Assembly (NCBI GenBank): GCA_001803165.1
Contig: MHAZ01000004.1
Location: 1 to 64,000 of the forward strand
From: Stygiobacter sp. RIFOXYC2_FULL_38_25
GTDB lineage: Bacteria > Bacteroidota > Ignavibacteria > Ignavibacteriales > Melioribacteraceae
Direction: 5' to 3'
DNA length: 64,000 bases
The position numbers were made by a program, and so were the translations under genes. Shown here in pieces: positions 10,088 to 21,400 of the stretch. Position 1 is the first letter of the stretch. Every line of letters starts with the position of its first letter. The notes beneath the pieces are model-generated. The model saw only the letters and a list, made by a program, of their open reading frames with translations, had not been told where the DNA came from and did not search any database.

Positions 10088-12343
10088 CTATTTGATCAGC
10101 ATAAGTTTTTTTGTAATCGAGTTATGTTCCGTAGTCATTTTATAATAATAAATTCCACTAGGGAGATTTTGCGCGTTAAATTGTAGCTCGTATCTGCCAA
10201 TGTTTTGTTCCTTATCAACAAGTGTTTTAATTTCATTACCTAGAACATCATACACCTTGATATTTACATATGATTTGTACGGAAGTTCATACCGGATTGT
10301 TGTGCTTGGGTTAAATGGATTTGGATAGTTTTGATGTAACTTGAAATCTACCGGAATCTTTGTATTCACTTCCTCAATTTCCGTTATTAGGTTAAACCAT
10401 TGCAAAATTTTTACTTGGGGTGCCTGGATGCTGGTTCCGAAACGGAAATATTTTGCATTTGTTTTGGGCGATTTAGTGTTCACCGCAATTGGATCAAAAC
10501 TAAAGAATGTTATTTTATTTCCGTTACTTAAAGTACGGTGCGTTAAACAAGCAAGATTTGTTTTTTGAGTTGTTCCATTTACTACTCTTGTTTCAACTTG
10601 TATATCTACTTGTTGATCACTAACAACATCAAATCCATCTATCCAGTTTTCTGTTTTGTTCAATTCATAATAAGGATCATACTGGAGAGAATCGCTTCCC
10701 CACAGCAAGAATTTCCTATACAATTCATCGCCCAAGAGACTGTTTTGCACGGCAAACATTCTTGAAGGCTTTATTGATGCATTTAAATCAGTTACATCAT
10801 TATAGGAGTGATTAATACCGAGTATATCATACTCAAACGACCCGGCAGAATAGTCTTTATCTATAAATCCGTCTTTAGCGCCCAGCCATTCCTGACCGGA
10901 TAGAGCGTAATTGTGGTTTCCGTTTTGTGCAAGCCAAGTACGTATTACACCTTGGTTATATTTTATGTTTTCACCTGAATTATCCGAACTGCATATTTCG
11001 AATATATTGGTATAATGATTCACCAACTCTGAAGTTAACGCGCCATAAGACCAAACATCATGCGTCCAGTTATTTACTTTAGCAGATTCATCCAACACGA
11101 AATATGAATTCATCGGGAACTGATTTATTTCTTCAGGCTCCATTCCATTAAATACCAAAAGAGATTTGACTCCTGGAGTTGGTCCGAAGACATAATATGA
11201 ATATGACTCGCCTGAGATGGATATATTTCCGTTAGTATCATCTGCCTTAATACGGTAGGTTACTTTAGTACCCGCATGCTGTCCGGGAATATTACCGGTG
11301 AAAATATCCCCGCTGGATTTTGTCATAGAGATGTCTTTCCATGTGGTATCTTTGTTTAAGAAGTACTGCAAATAAGCATTGCCTACTCCGGCAGTTCCTC
11401 CGCTCGGATTTTGATCAACAATCTTTGCTGTTACGGATCGTGCTTCTTTAGATAGAGTTGTTTCAAGAATATCAATATCGCTAATCATCGGCGAAGCGTC
11501 TCCGGTTATCTCAACTACAACGACTACATTTACCAAGAAATCTCTTTTCCACCAGCCGGCTGTCGTAAGATCGCCCGGTGTTCTTCCGTTTGCGTAAAAC
11601 TTAAAAACACCATAACCGGTTTCACTTGTAGCCATTATTCCAAACGTATTGTTTGATTCCCTCAATTCGGAATTCTTGATACAAACTGCAAAAACATCTC
11701 CTTTCTTTAATTCAGGTTCATTATTAAGAATATTCATTTCAATCCATTGATACGATTTAGAATTTTTATCATCAACAGGAAATAGTGACGCTCCAATTCC
11801 GTTATCGCTCCATAAATCGCTACCAAACGGATTATTACTTTCCGCTGAATTATTTATCCATGTTTTTGAAGTTGTGACATCACCTGAGAAAGGAAATATC
11901 TTATTTGTGTTGCCGTTAGAAATCCAATAGCCCAAATTTTCCGAACCGGCATTATTAAGTTTCTTTTCAGTCCATTCTTTATTGATCATTACAATTTTTA
12001 ATTCTGCTCTGACACTTAGTGCGTTATCACCGGCATCAATGCCGCAAGCTTTAATTTTGAGATCTTGCGGACAAACAAACCATGCAGCTATTATGTCTTC
12101 TCCGGCTGCGCTGAAAATAGTGTTGTAGCCTCTCACAACCTTATCATTGTTCAAAGTATCTGCCGCACCCTTAGCTCTAATTAATGCTTCATCGGAAATA
12201 GATAATGATTTTAAGTTGATGGTTTTTCCACCGTGATTCTGTACAATCTTTGTTTGTGCTACTGATGGACTGACTAGCGATAGTTTAATTAATAATCCAG
12301 CAAAAACTATAAATGATACAATAGAATATTTTCCCTTTTTCAT
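10088..12343 (-). CDS. T9SS-exported protein of unknown function
   Basis: 751 residues. A long signal peptide (1-~30, ending SPSVAQT) and a C-terminal T9SS type A sorting module (NYPNPFNPSTTIRYELP, closing KKLMLIK) mark a secreted or surface protein. The middle contains a strand-rich segment (~30-265) rich in W, N and G, and an immunoglobulin-like segment (~280-380, VTYRIKADDTNGNISISGESYSYYV). The region ~390-640 (LLVFNGMEPEEINQFPMNSYFVLDE onward) resembles no enzyme family that I recognise. It is monocistronic by appearance: a terminator follows it and ~60 bp separates it from the giant gene upstream. Function unknown. Confidence 0.75.
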   Translation of the reverse strand: MKKGKYSIVSFIVFAGLLIKLSLVSPSVAQTKIVQNHGGKTINLKSLSISDEALIRAKGAADTLNNDKVVRGYNTIFSAAGEDIIAAWFVCPQDLKIKACGIDAGDNALSVRAELKIVMINKEWTEKKLNNAGSENLGYWISNGNTNKIFPFSGDVTTSKTWINNSAESNNPFGSDLWSDNGIGASLFPVDDKNSKSYQWIEMNILNNEPELKKGDVFAVCIKNSELRESNNTFGIMATSETGYGVFKFYANGRTPGDLTTAGWWKRDFLVNVVVVVEITGDASPMISDIDILETTLSKEARSVTAKIVDQNPSGGTAGVGNAYLQYFLNKDTTWKDISMTKSSGDIFTGNIPGQHAGTKVTYRIKADDTNGNISISGESYSYYVFGPTPGVKSLLVFNGMEPEEINQFPMNSYFVLDESAKVNNWTHDVWSYGALTSELVNHYTNIFEICSSDNSGENIKYNQGVIRTWLAQNGNHNYALSGQEWLGAKDGFIDKDYSAGSFEYDILGINHSYNDVTDLNASIKPSRMFAVQNSLLGDELYRKFLLWGSDSLQYDPYYELNKTENWIDGFDVVSDQQVDIQVETRVVNGTTQKTNLACLTHRTLSNGNKITFFSFDPIAVNTKSPKTNAKYFRFGTSIQAPQVKILQWFNLITEIEEVNTKIPVDFKLHQNYPNPFNPSTTIRYELPYKSYVNIKVYDVLGNEIKTLVDKEQNIGRYELQFNAQNLPSGIYYYKMTTEHNSITKKLMLIK

Positions 12344-12405
12344 AATTAACCTCTAATAAACTTTTTTGATCATATTAGATTTAGTGTAATCGTCAAAGAA
12401 TATTT

Positions 12406-15400
12406 TCATTTTATCATTAATAGTTTCATTGTTTTAACAAACCGTTCTCTATTTTCCACCGATTCAGCCTCAATTCTTAATAAATAAACACCGGATGCTA
12501 GCCCTTTACCATTCCAAACTTTACTGTAATGACCAGCGTACTGTACTTCATCTACAAATTGCTCAACTTCTTCTCCAAGTATGTTATAGATATTTATCTT
12601 TACCTTGCTATCCGTTGGCAATTCATACTTAATTGTAGTTGTTGGATTAAATGGATTCGGGTAATTCTGGAATAATTCAAACTTAGCAGGCATTTCGGGG
12701 TTTTCTTCTGCTATCTTTCTAACACCATTAAATTCTCCTCCGTTAGTGCTATAAGCGAATATATCATCACCGTACAGATATACCAAGCTTTCAGAAAAAC
12801 ATCTCACCTTCATACCTGAACTTTTTATATTAGTTAATTTTAATGACCAAGTTTGACCACCATCCGCCGATTTGTAAAGAGAATATGAACCATTAATTCG
12901 CACAGAGATGTAACCAACGTTATTAATAAAATGAATTGATTCAACCTCGCCAGGTATTTCAGTTTGTACCTGTTGCCATCTCCCCCCACCGTTTGTGGTG
13001 CTGATGATTAATAATTCTTTTCTACTCGATTCACTGTTATAAAATGAACCAACTACCCAACCCGTGTTTACATTTGCGAAAAAAATATCTTTGAAATTAA
13101 TTCCGCTCAGACTAAAACCTAAATCTGTCCAATCCACACCTCCATTAGTTGTTCTATAAACTGCACTGTTGTTATAATTAAAACCAGTCTGGGTGTTGAT
13201 AAAGACAAATTTATCGGGAAAAATATTCGAATTTTGCCATGTTGCGCCACCATCTCGAGTTGACAGCAAGGTTGTCGAATATTCCGCATTCATACGCAAC
13301 CAACCTATTTGTTCATTTAAAAAGTAGATAGAGCTATTCACCGGATTTATTAATGTATTTACTTCATTTCTATAACTATAGAGGGTGCTGAGAATTTGAC
13401 CTTGATTTCCATACCTATATAGAAATCTATTTTCAAAGAACCCAGGTTCATAAAATGGATTAGGCGGGATATACTCTCTATATGCATCTAAAATAAAAAA
13501 GGTATGCTTGTTCAAAAAAAAGTGTCCAACAATATTTCTGTTGTTAGAGGCCGGTGACCAATTTGCACCCGAATTATTTGTTATATAAACACCATTTTTA
13601 TTTCTCATATAAGCAGTGCTTTGATCGAACGTCGCTAAATCAATTATGCCGGAAGAGTCAATTTCAACCCACGATAAATTTGGATCAAATCGTTGAACTG
13701 TAACAAGAGCCGAATCACATGTTAAAGGATCAGCCACATCCAAGATTTTCATTTCTAATTGCTTCCCAATTTGATTGGGAATGTAGTCAAATGATTTTTG
13801 ACTACTGTTTATTTCACCGGACTCATAGACTAAACCGTTATTATTAGTGAGTTGAATTTTTACTTTACCAGTTAACGAGCCGCAATCCCATTTGATACTT
13901 CGTGAAATTCCTTGTTGAATTTGATCATTGTCTTTAGGATCAACAAGTTTGAGGAAATTATCTCCATATCTGTATAAATAAACCTTATCCTCTGCCCCTA
14001 CCCGAGCAGCACCTAAAATATATAACGCTCCAGAGCCTGCATTAGTTAAATTGTAAAAATTCCCTTCATAAGGTATCTGTATGTTGGTCCAGTTTGATCC
14101 TCCGTCGGTAGATTGCCATGAACTGTTATTGCCAAATGCCCAAACATCTAAAGAAGAGATTAGCTGAAGATCGCTGAGATTAACAGTTATGCCAGAACTG
14201 AGTTGCGTCCAAGTATTACCGGAATCAATAGTTTTATATCTGGTTCCATTGCTGCCAACAATTAGACCAAGGGAACCATTAAATGCAATTGAGGATAAAT
14301 TGGAATTTGTTGATAAATTTATTCTCACCCAGTTTATACCTCCATTTTGTGTCTTGTAAATAAGTCCACTTTTTCCAACTATCCATCCAACGCTTGAAGA
14401 AAGAAATTTAATATCATTTATATCTGCACTTGCAATATCAATGTTAGCCGAAATTTGTGTCCAGTGTTTTCCCGAATCCGTGCTTTTATAAAGTGAAACC
14501 AATCCGTTTTTTTCCGCAAAAATCCAACCATCTTGCGTTCCATTAAATACTATTTTTTTAATATCTGCATCTATTGGTAATGGATAAGCTTGCCAGCTAT
14601 CACCCTCATTATTTGTCGCATAAATAGTTTTAGTGCTATCCTTCTTGGCGATTACAATCGCAGAGTTATCATCTATCTTTGTTAATAGAGAAAATCTCGT
14701 AAAATCTTGAAATGATAATACCGGCTGCCATGAAAAACCACCATCCCTTGTTTGAAGGATTTGGGCTTCACTTGTTCCTGAATATGTGTATGAGGGGACA
14801 CGCCCAATATTGGGAACGTCTGTGTAAGTAATTGAAACCGTAACATGAGAAAAGTATTTATTAACTAGACCGGTTGAATTATTCAAAAAGGTAAGATTTC
14901 CAACGGTAGTTTCTGAATTCGGTCTCAAATTATTAGAAACTTTTTTCCATCTATACGCACTACTCTGCCATATAGTAAAAGTTGTATCGCTAACATCAAG
15001 AACATTCGAGTTATCGTATGAAGAAATTTTAAATAGACATCTCGATGAACTTAATTGAGGTAACCATACAACAGCTTTATTTTTTCTACCATCTACTCGG
15101 TTAGCAACCAGACTCCATGTTTCCCCATTATCTTGAGATATATAGATTTTGATCAATCCGGCATTTGTATTTATCCACGAAACTTCTATTCTTGAATTAG
15201 CCTGATAACTTTCAAAGCCATTTGGAGAAACAATCCTGAGAGGTCTCTTGACAATTTTAATATTTTGTATTGAATGGTTTATATAACTAAAATCTAATGA
15301 GGTTAATTTAACTTCAAGGCTATCTGTAGCCAAATCAGGAGGAGTCCAATAACAATAACCTGAGTCCGCAGCGCGGAATGAATGATTAATCATTTCCCAG

Positions 15401-18400
15401 GGTAGGCTGGGCTTCAGCCTGTATTCTAATTTAAGTGTTGTTAAATTTTTACTGACCCATGTTATTTTATGTTCTTGCTTTGCAAATAAATATATTTTAT
15501 CACTCAGATTAGTTAGCCGGAGAATCGGACCTGAGATAATTGAAAATGATTTGCTTTCGAATTTATTATTTGATCCGGTATCAACAATTCTCAGCTTTGC
15601 TTCATTTGTTGGCATGTTGGCAATTTGCCAAGAAATGCTGTCATTTGTAGATGCTACGTTCGGTAAGAGCAAACTCCAGCTATTACCACTATCATTACTT
15701 TGTTCAATATTGAATGTATCAATAGATGAAGTCTTCCATTTTAATGAATAGATTTTGTTTTGCTCAAGTCTTACACCGACTCTGTCAATAGGTTTTTCAA
15801 ATCGAGCAAAAGGAGCATTCACAATTGCGAAAGGAGTTCTACACAAGCTGTAAATTTCACTATCACTTTTATCTATAATTCTAATTAAGCAATCTTGTGA
15901 AAAAATATTTGGGACAGTCCAATCATACTTGAGAAGATTTGACTGGATACTATCAGCAAAAGTTGTCCAATCACTTCCTCCATTGGTTGAATATTCTAAT
16001 TTCACTTTGTCAATATTTTGGCTTGCCCAGTTGATGCGGAAGGTTGAATTACTTTTCAGAATTTGTCCGGAAAGATTTGGATCTAAATCTAATTTTATAA
16101 TACTTATGGTCGCAGTTGCTTGATCACAGAATAAACAATTTTTCTTAACATTAATAGAAAATGAAGGCACAGTTGTATTTGTTGGGATATAGAAGGAATA
16201 ACTATAAGGAGCAACTCTTGCTGTATAATTTCTTTCTAATGCAGTAGTAGGCGAACTGGAATTAAAGAGACCAACTGATTCTATCTTTAATGGAACATCC
16301 TCGTAACAATACCATTGAATCACTATCTCACTGCCTGGGCGCACCCGAGTTCGTGAAGGGAATACAACTTCATAGTTTTTATTGTAAATAGTAAATTTTT
16401 TACTGATCACTGTATCAGTCGAATCTGAAATTCGTACTAAACAATTTCTCGACTGGATATTCTGGAAATAAAATGAATATGTATTTCTAGATAAAGTATA
16501 ATTTGATACAATATTTATCCAACTGATTCCTGAATCAGTTGAATAATCAATTTTAACTTTTCCAATCGAGTTGTCCCAGGTTATGTTTAAATTAGTGCCA
16601 CTCTTGCAAATTTGATTTTCAATAGGCGCCAAAATTCTTATCCTTGATAGACTAAAAGAAGAATCGCTTTCATCATAATGATTGGGATTAGCGGCATCTT
16701 CAATCTTTATTTTTACATTACCTTGGATTGTGTTGGGAATCAGCCAGTTGAATTCCTTCAATCCGGCTTCAACAAGATTGGCTATAGATGTCCATCTGTA
16801 ATTGCCGTTCTCAAAAAAACCTATTAAAATATTAATCCTATCTACCAAGACAGAATTCCATTCAATTTTTACCGTTGATCCAGTCTTAAGATAATCTCCT
16901 CCGTTAGGATTTTTAAGCTGTAAGCTGCCCCTAATACTATTTATAGTTCCGTTGCTAATGTAACTTGCACTGCTATTAATATCTGATACTCTAATCCGAA
17001 AAGATGCAACCGTATCCGGGAAATGCCAATTATATTCACCTAAGTCTGCATCTACTGAATCATCTATTATTTTCCAATTCCATGAATTATTAAATAGGTA
17101 TTCCAACCTAACAAATTGAACGTCTGTTGAACGCCACTTTATTAGAGCGGCACTTCCTATAGTATAAAATGTATCAGCCTGTGGATTAATAATTGTTATC
17201 TCAGGACGTATAATCGAGAAAGTTGAATCGCTAATTGCACTAACATTTTGATTAAGATTATCACTAATGCGAATCAAACATTTATTACTAAACCGATTAG
17301 GGACTGTCCAGCTATAAGATTTTTCCGATGAACGAATCAAATATGAAATCGTATTCCAATTATTACCATTATCAGTACTAAAATCTAGTTTTAGATGGTC
17401 TATATTTGTATCGCTAACCCAATTTACGTTTACTATATCTCCTTCTCTAAATTTCTCGCCACCCTGTGGACTAACGAGTTTTAATAGGTAAGCCGTAAAA
17501 TTTGCAGCTGATTGAGCTTTAACATCTGTAGATAACATGCTGGATATTCTTACTTTGTTGTTAAATCCAGGCTGAATATTCATATTCCACAGATATGAAG
17601 AATCTGCAACATTTATATTGTTCGCAATTGTATACCAGTTGTTGGCATCATCGGGAGAATATTCTAATTTCACCGGACCGGATAAGTATGCAGATTCCCA
17701 TTTTATTTTGTGATTTGTGTTGAGCGGCCATGACTCTCCTCCGCTAGGAGACAATAGATTAAGATGACAGATTGAAAATACAGAATCTGATTCAGCAGAG
17801 ATTAATTCATCGGCAGCATCTTCGATTTTTATTTTAGCTAACCTAGTAAGAACCATTGGGACATTCCAAACTAAAGAACCGGAAGCATTGTCTATTAACT
17901 GCCAGTTACCACCATTGTCAATCGAATAGAAAACTTTAACAAGAGAAACATTTATACCTGTCCAACTAATAGAATAATTATTCCCAGCAAGTAAATATTC
18001 TCCTCCTTTGGGGCTGATTAAAGTCACTATTCCCTTTTGAATTGAAAATGGACTCTCACTTTTATCAGTAATAAGTGGTTGGTTCTGATCTGTTAATCTT
18101 ATCAAACAGTTGTTCGAAATTCTGTCGGGTACAACCCAATCATATTTTCCTAGACTTGCGTTTAAGTTTTCACCAATTCTAATCCATCGTAGTCCACCAT
18201 CAATCGTATAATCTATGGATAATAATGTTGAGTAGTTAGAGATCCATTTGATGGTTGTCCTAGTATTCTTCGCTATCTTTTCACCACCATTCGGACTTGT
18301 CAAAGTCACTGCTGGTAGATATATCGTAAACACATTGTCACTAACGTCATTGATAGTTGGGTCTTCAACATCACTTATTCTCACTTTACAATTTGTTGAA

Positions 18401-21400
18401 AGTGAATTAGGTACTGTCCATGAAAATCTTTGTGAAGATGAAGTGATGTTACTAGCAAGCGGAGTCCAGATATTTCCACCATCTGTTGATAATTCAATAT
18501 TAATGTTCGTTACATTATCTGTACTCCATCTGATATCAACTACGGAGTTGGGAAGCAATTTCTCCCCTCCATTTGGATAAGCTACATAAACGAGTGCCCG
18601 AACAATTGAAAAGAATAAATCGCTTTCATCTTTTACATTCGAATCGCTAACATCACTGATTCTAACTTTGCAGTTATTAATAATAAAGTTGGGAACTGTC
18701 CAACTGTAACTCCCGGAATTAGCCGGTGTGTTTTCAATAATTTGTGTCCAACTTGTCCCATTATTCTGAGTGTATTCAATCTTAACATTTGTAACACTTG
18801 TACTCGTCCAAGTTATATTTTGAACCTTTCCCAAGCGCCAGTTTTCTCCACCATTTGGTGAAGTAAGCGTGATTGTAGGTGTGTAAATTGTAAAGACCGC
18901 GTTACTCTGGTCTGTTAATGTGTTATCGGAAGTATCCGAGATGCGAACTAATGCTTGTGATGTATTCGAATTTGCGACCACCCAGCTATAACTACCCGTA
19001 CTTGCAGCCGTGCTTGCATTTATTTGTATCCAGCTGCTGCCATTATTTGTGGAGTATTCAAGTTTTACATTTGTGACATTACTGCTAGTCCATGTTATGC
19101 TTTGTGTAGTTTCACCTTTCCAATTCTCTCCTCCATTTGGTGATGTTAAAGTTATAGTTGGAATATAAATAGAGAATACCGCATTGCTTTGATCAACAAT
19201 TGTATTATCTGTTATATCCGAAATTCTAACCAATGCTTGTGTTGTGTTTACACTTGGTACAGTCCATAAATAATAGTTTGGCAAGCCAGCAATATTAGAA
19301 GTAACACTGGCAGCAATTTGAATCCAGCTGGAACCGTTATTTATTGAATATTCAATTTTAACGTTCGGAACGTTTGTTGCGATCCATGTAATTGTTTGTG
19401 AAGAACCCGCTTTCCAGTTTTCTCCACCGTTGGGAAATAGAACACTTATAGTTTGATTATAAATTCTAAAAACAGAATTGCTCTGATCCTTAACCGTATT
19501 ATCTGTTGTATCGGTTACTCTTACCAAAGCAGTCGAAGTTGTTGAGTTAGTAATCGTCCAGCTATAACTTCCGGTATTTGCAGCAGTACTTGCAATAATT
19601 GTAGCCCAGCTCGAACCACTATCAACTGAGTACTCAAGCTTTACATTGGAAACGTTATTGCTTGTCCATGTAATATTTTGCGAAGTACCTACTTTCCATT
19701 CTTCTCCGCCGTTGGGCGATGTTAGACCTAATGTTGGAATGTATGTTGTGAACACCGCATTACTTTGATCTGCTAGAGTATTATCCAAAGTATCGGAGAT
19801 TCTAACCAATGCTTGAGTTGAATTTACATTAGGGACAGTCCACGAATAATAATTTGGAGAGCCGGAAATATTTGTTGGTACACTTGCAGCAATTTGAATC
19901 CAGTTAGTGCCGTTATCTATTGAGTATTCCAATTTAACATTAGGAACATTTGGTCCAATCCAAGATATAGTTTGAGACGAACCCGCTTTCCAGTTTTCTC
20001 CACCGTTGGGAAATAGTACACTTACAGTTTGGTTATAAATTCTAAAAACAGAATTGCTCTGATCCATAACCGTATTATCTGATGTATCGGTTACTCTTAC
20101 CAAGGCAGTCGAAGTTGTTGAGTTTGGAATAGTCCAAATATAACTCCCCGTATTTGCAGCAGTACTTGCAATAATTGTAGCCCAACTCGAACCACTATCG
20201 ACTGAGTACTCAAGCTTTACATTGGAAACGTTATTGCTCGTCCATGTTATATTTCTATTTGTTCCAACTTTCCACTCTTCTCCACCGTTGGGGGAAGTAA
20301 CTATAATAGTTGGTGTATAAATTGTGAAGACAGCGTTGCTCTGATCTTTTATCGTATTATCCGCAGCATCCGAAACCTTTACCAATGCTTGTGTTGTGTT
20401 TGAATTCGGAACTGTCCACGCATATGCACCGGCAGCGGCTGGTGTACTTGCAATTATTTGCGTCCAGCTTGTTCCATTATTCACAGAGTATTCAATTTTA
20501 ACATTCGTAACGCTGCTGCTCGTCCACGTTATATTTTGGGAAGAGCCAACCTTCCAACTTTCCCCGCCGTTTGGAGAGGTCACGGTAATTGTTCCGCTTG
20601 GTACTGGAGTGTATTTTAAAACTTTGCCCGCATCACCAACTGCCCATCCGGTGGTTGCATTAACAAAACTAAATGATCTAAGCGCGTCTGTAATTCCACT
20701 TGTTTGTGCTGACCAATTTGTTCCTCCATTTGTAGTTGCTTTAATTAGTCCGCCGGAACCGCCAACCCAAATGTTGCTTCCGCTTGCAGCACCGCAGCCA
20801 TAAAACCATTCGTTAATTTCTCCGCTTGGCTGCAACCCCCAATTTGTACCTCCGTTAGTTGTAGCTATGATTGTTCCATTTGGACCAACAGCCCAGCCAT
20901 TCTGGTTATCGGAAAAGCTAACAGAGTAAAGCCAGAGAGTTGTAGGACTCGTCTGAGCTGTCCAACTTTCTCCGCCATTTATTGTTTTTAATATTGTTGA
21001 TCTTCCAAAAGCATAATTACCTCCTACAGCCCAGCCGGTATTTGCATCTGTAAAGAAAACGCTCCATAAAACATCTGTTGTTCCGCTTACCTTGCTAGTC
21101 CATGTAAATCCGCCATCTATTGTTTTGATAATCTTTCCGTTATCTCCAACAGCAATAGCAGTGGTCGCGCTTACACTATACACTCCAAATAAATCAACCG
21201 TTGTTCCGCTGTTCATAGTTTGCCATATTAAACCGCCGTCGCTAGTCATCAAAATTTTGCCGCCGCTGCCAGCTATCAGTCCATTTAGCGAACCGGAAAA
21301 AGAAACTGAGTTAAGTTGATTCGTAACACCGCTTGTTTGAGTTCCCCAATTCGCGCCGCCGTTTGCTGTGTAAATTATTTTGCCTGTAGCGCCTACTGCC

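Noticed and set aside
20396-20803. 135-codon rightward frame inside the giant repeat gene
   Set aside because: Opposite-strand shadow of the repeats; same codon periodicity, no ribosome-binding site, and similar shadows recur with the repeat.
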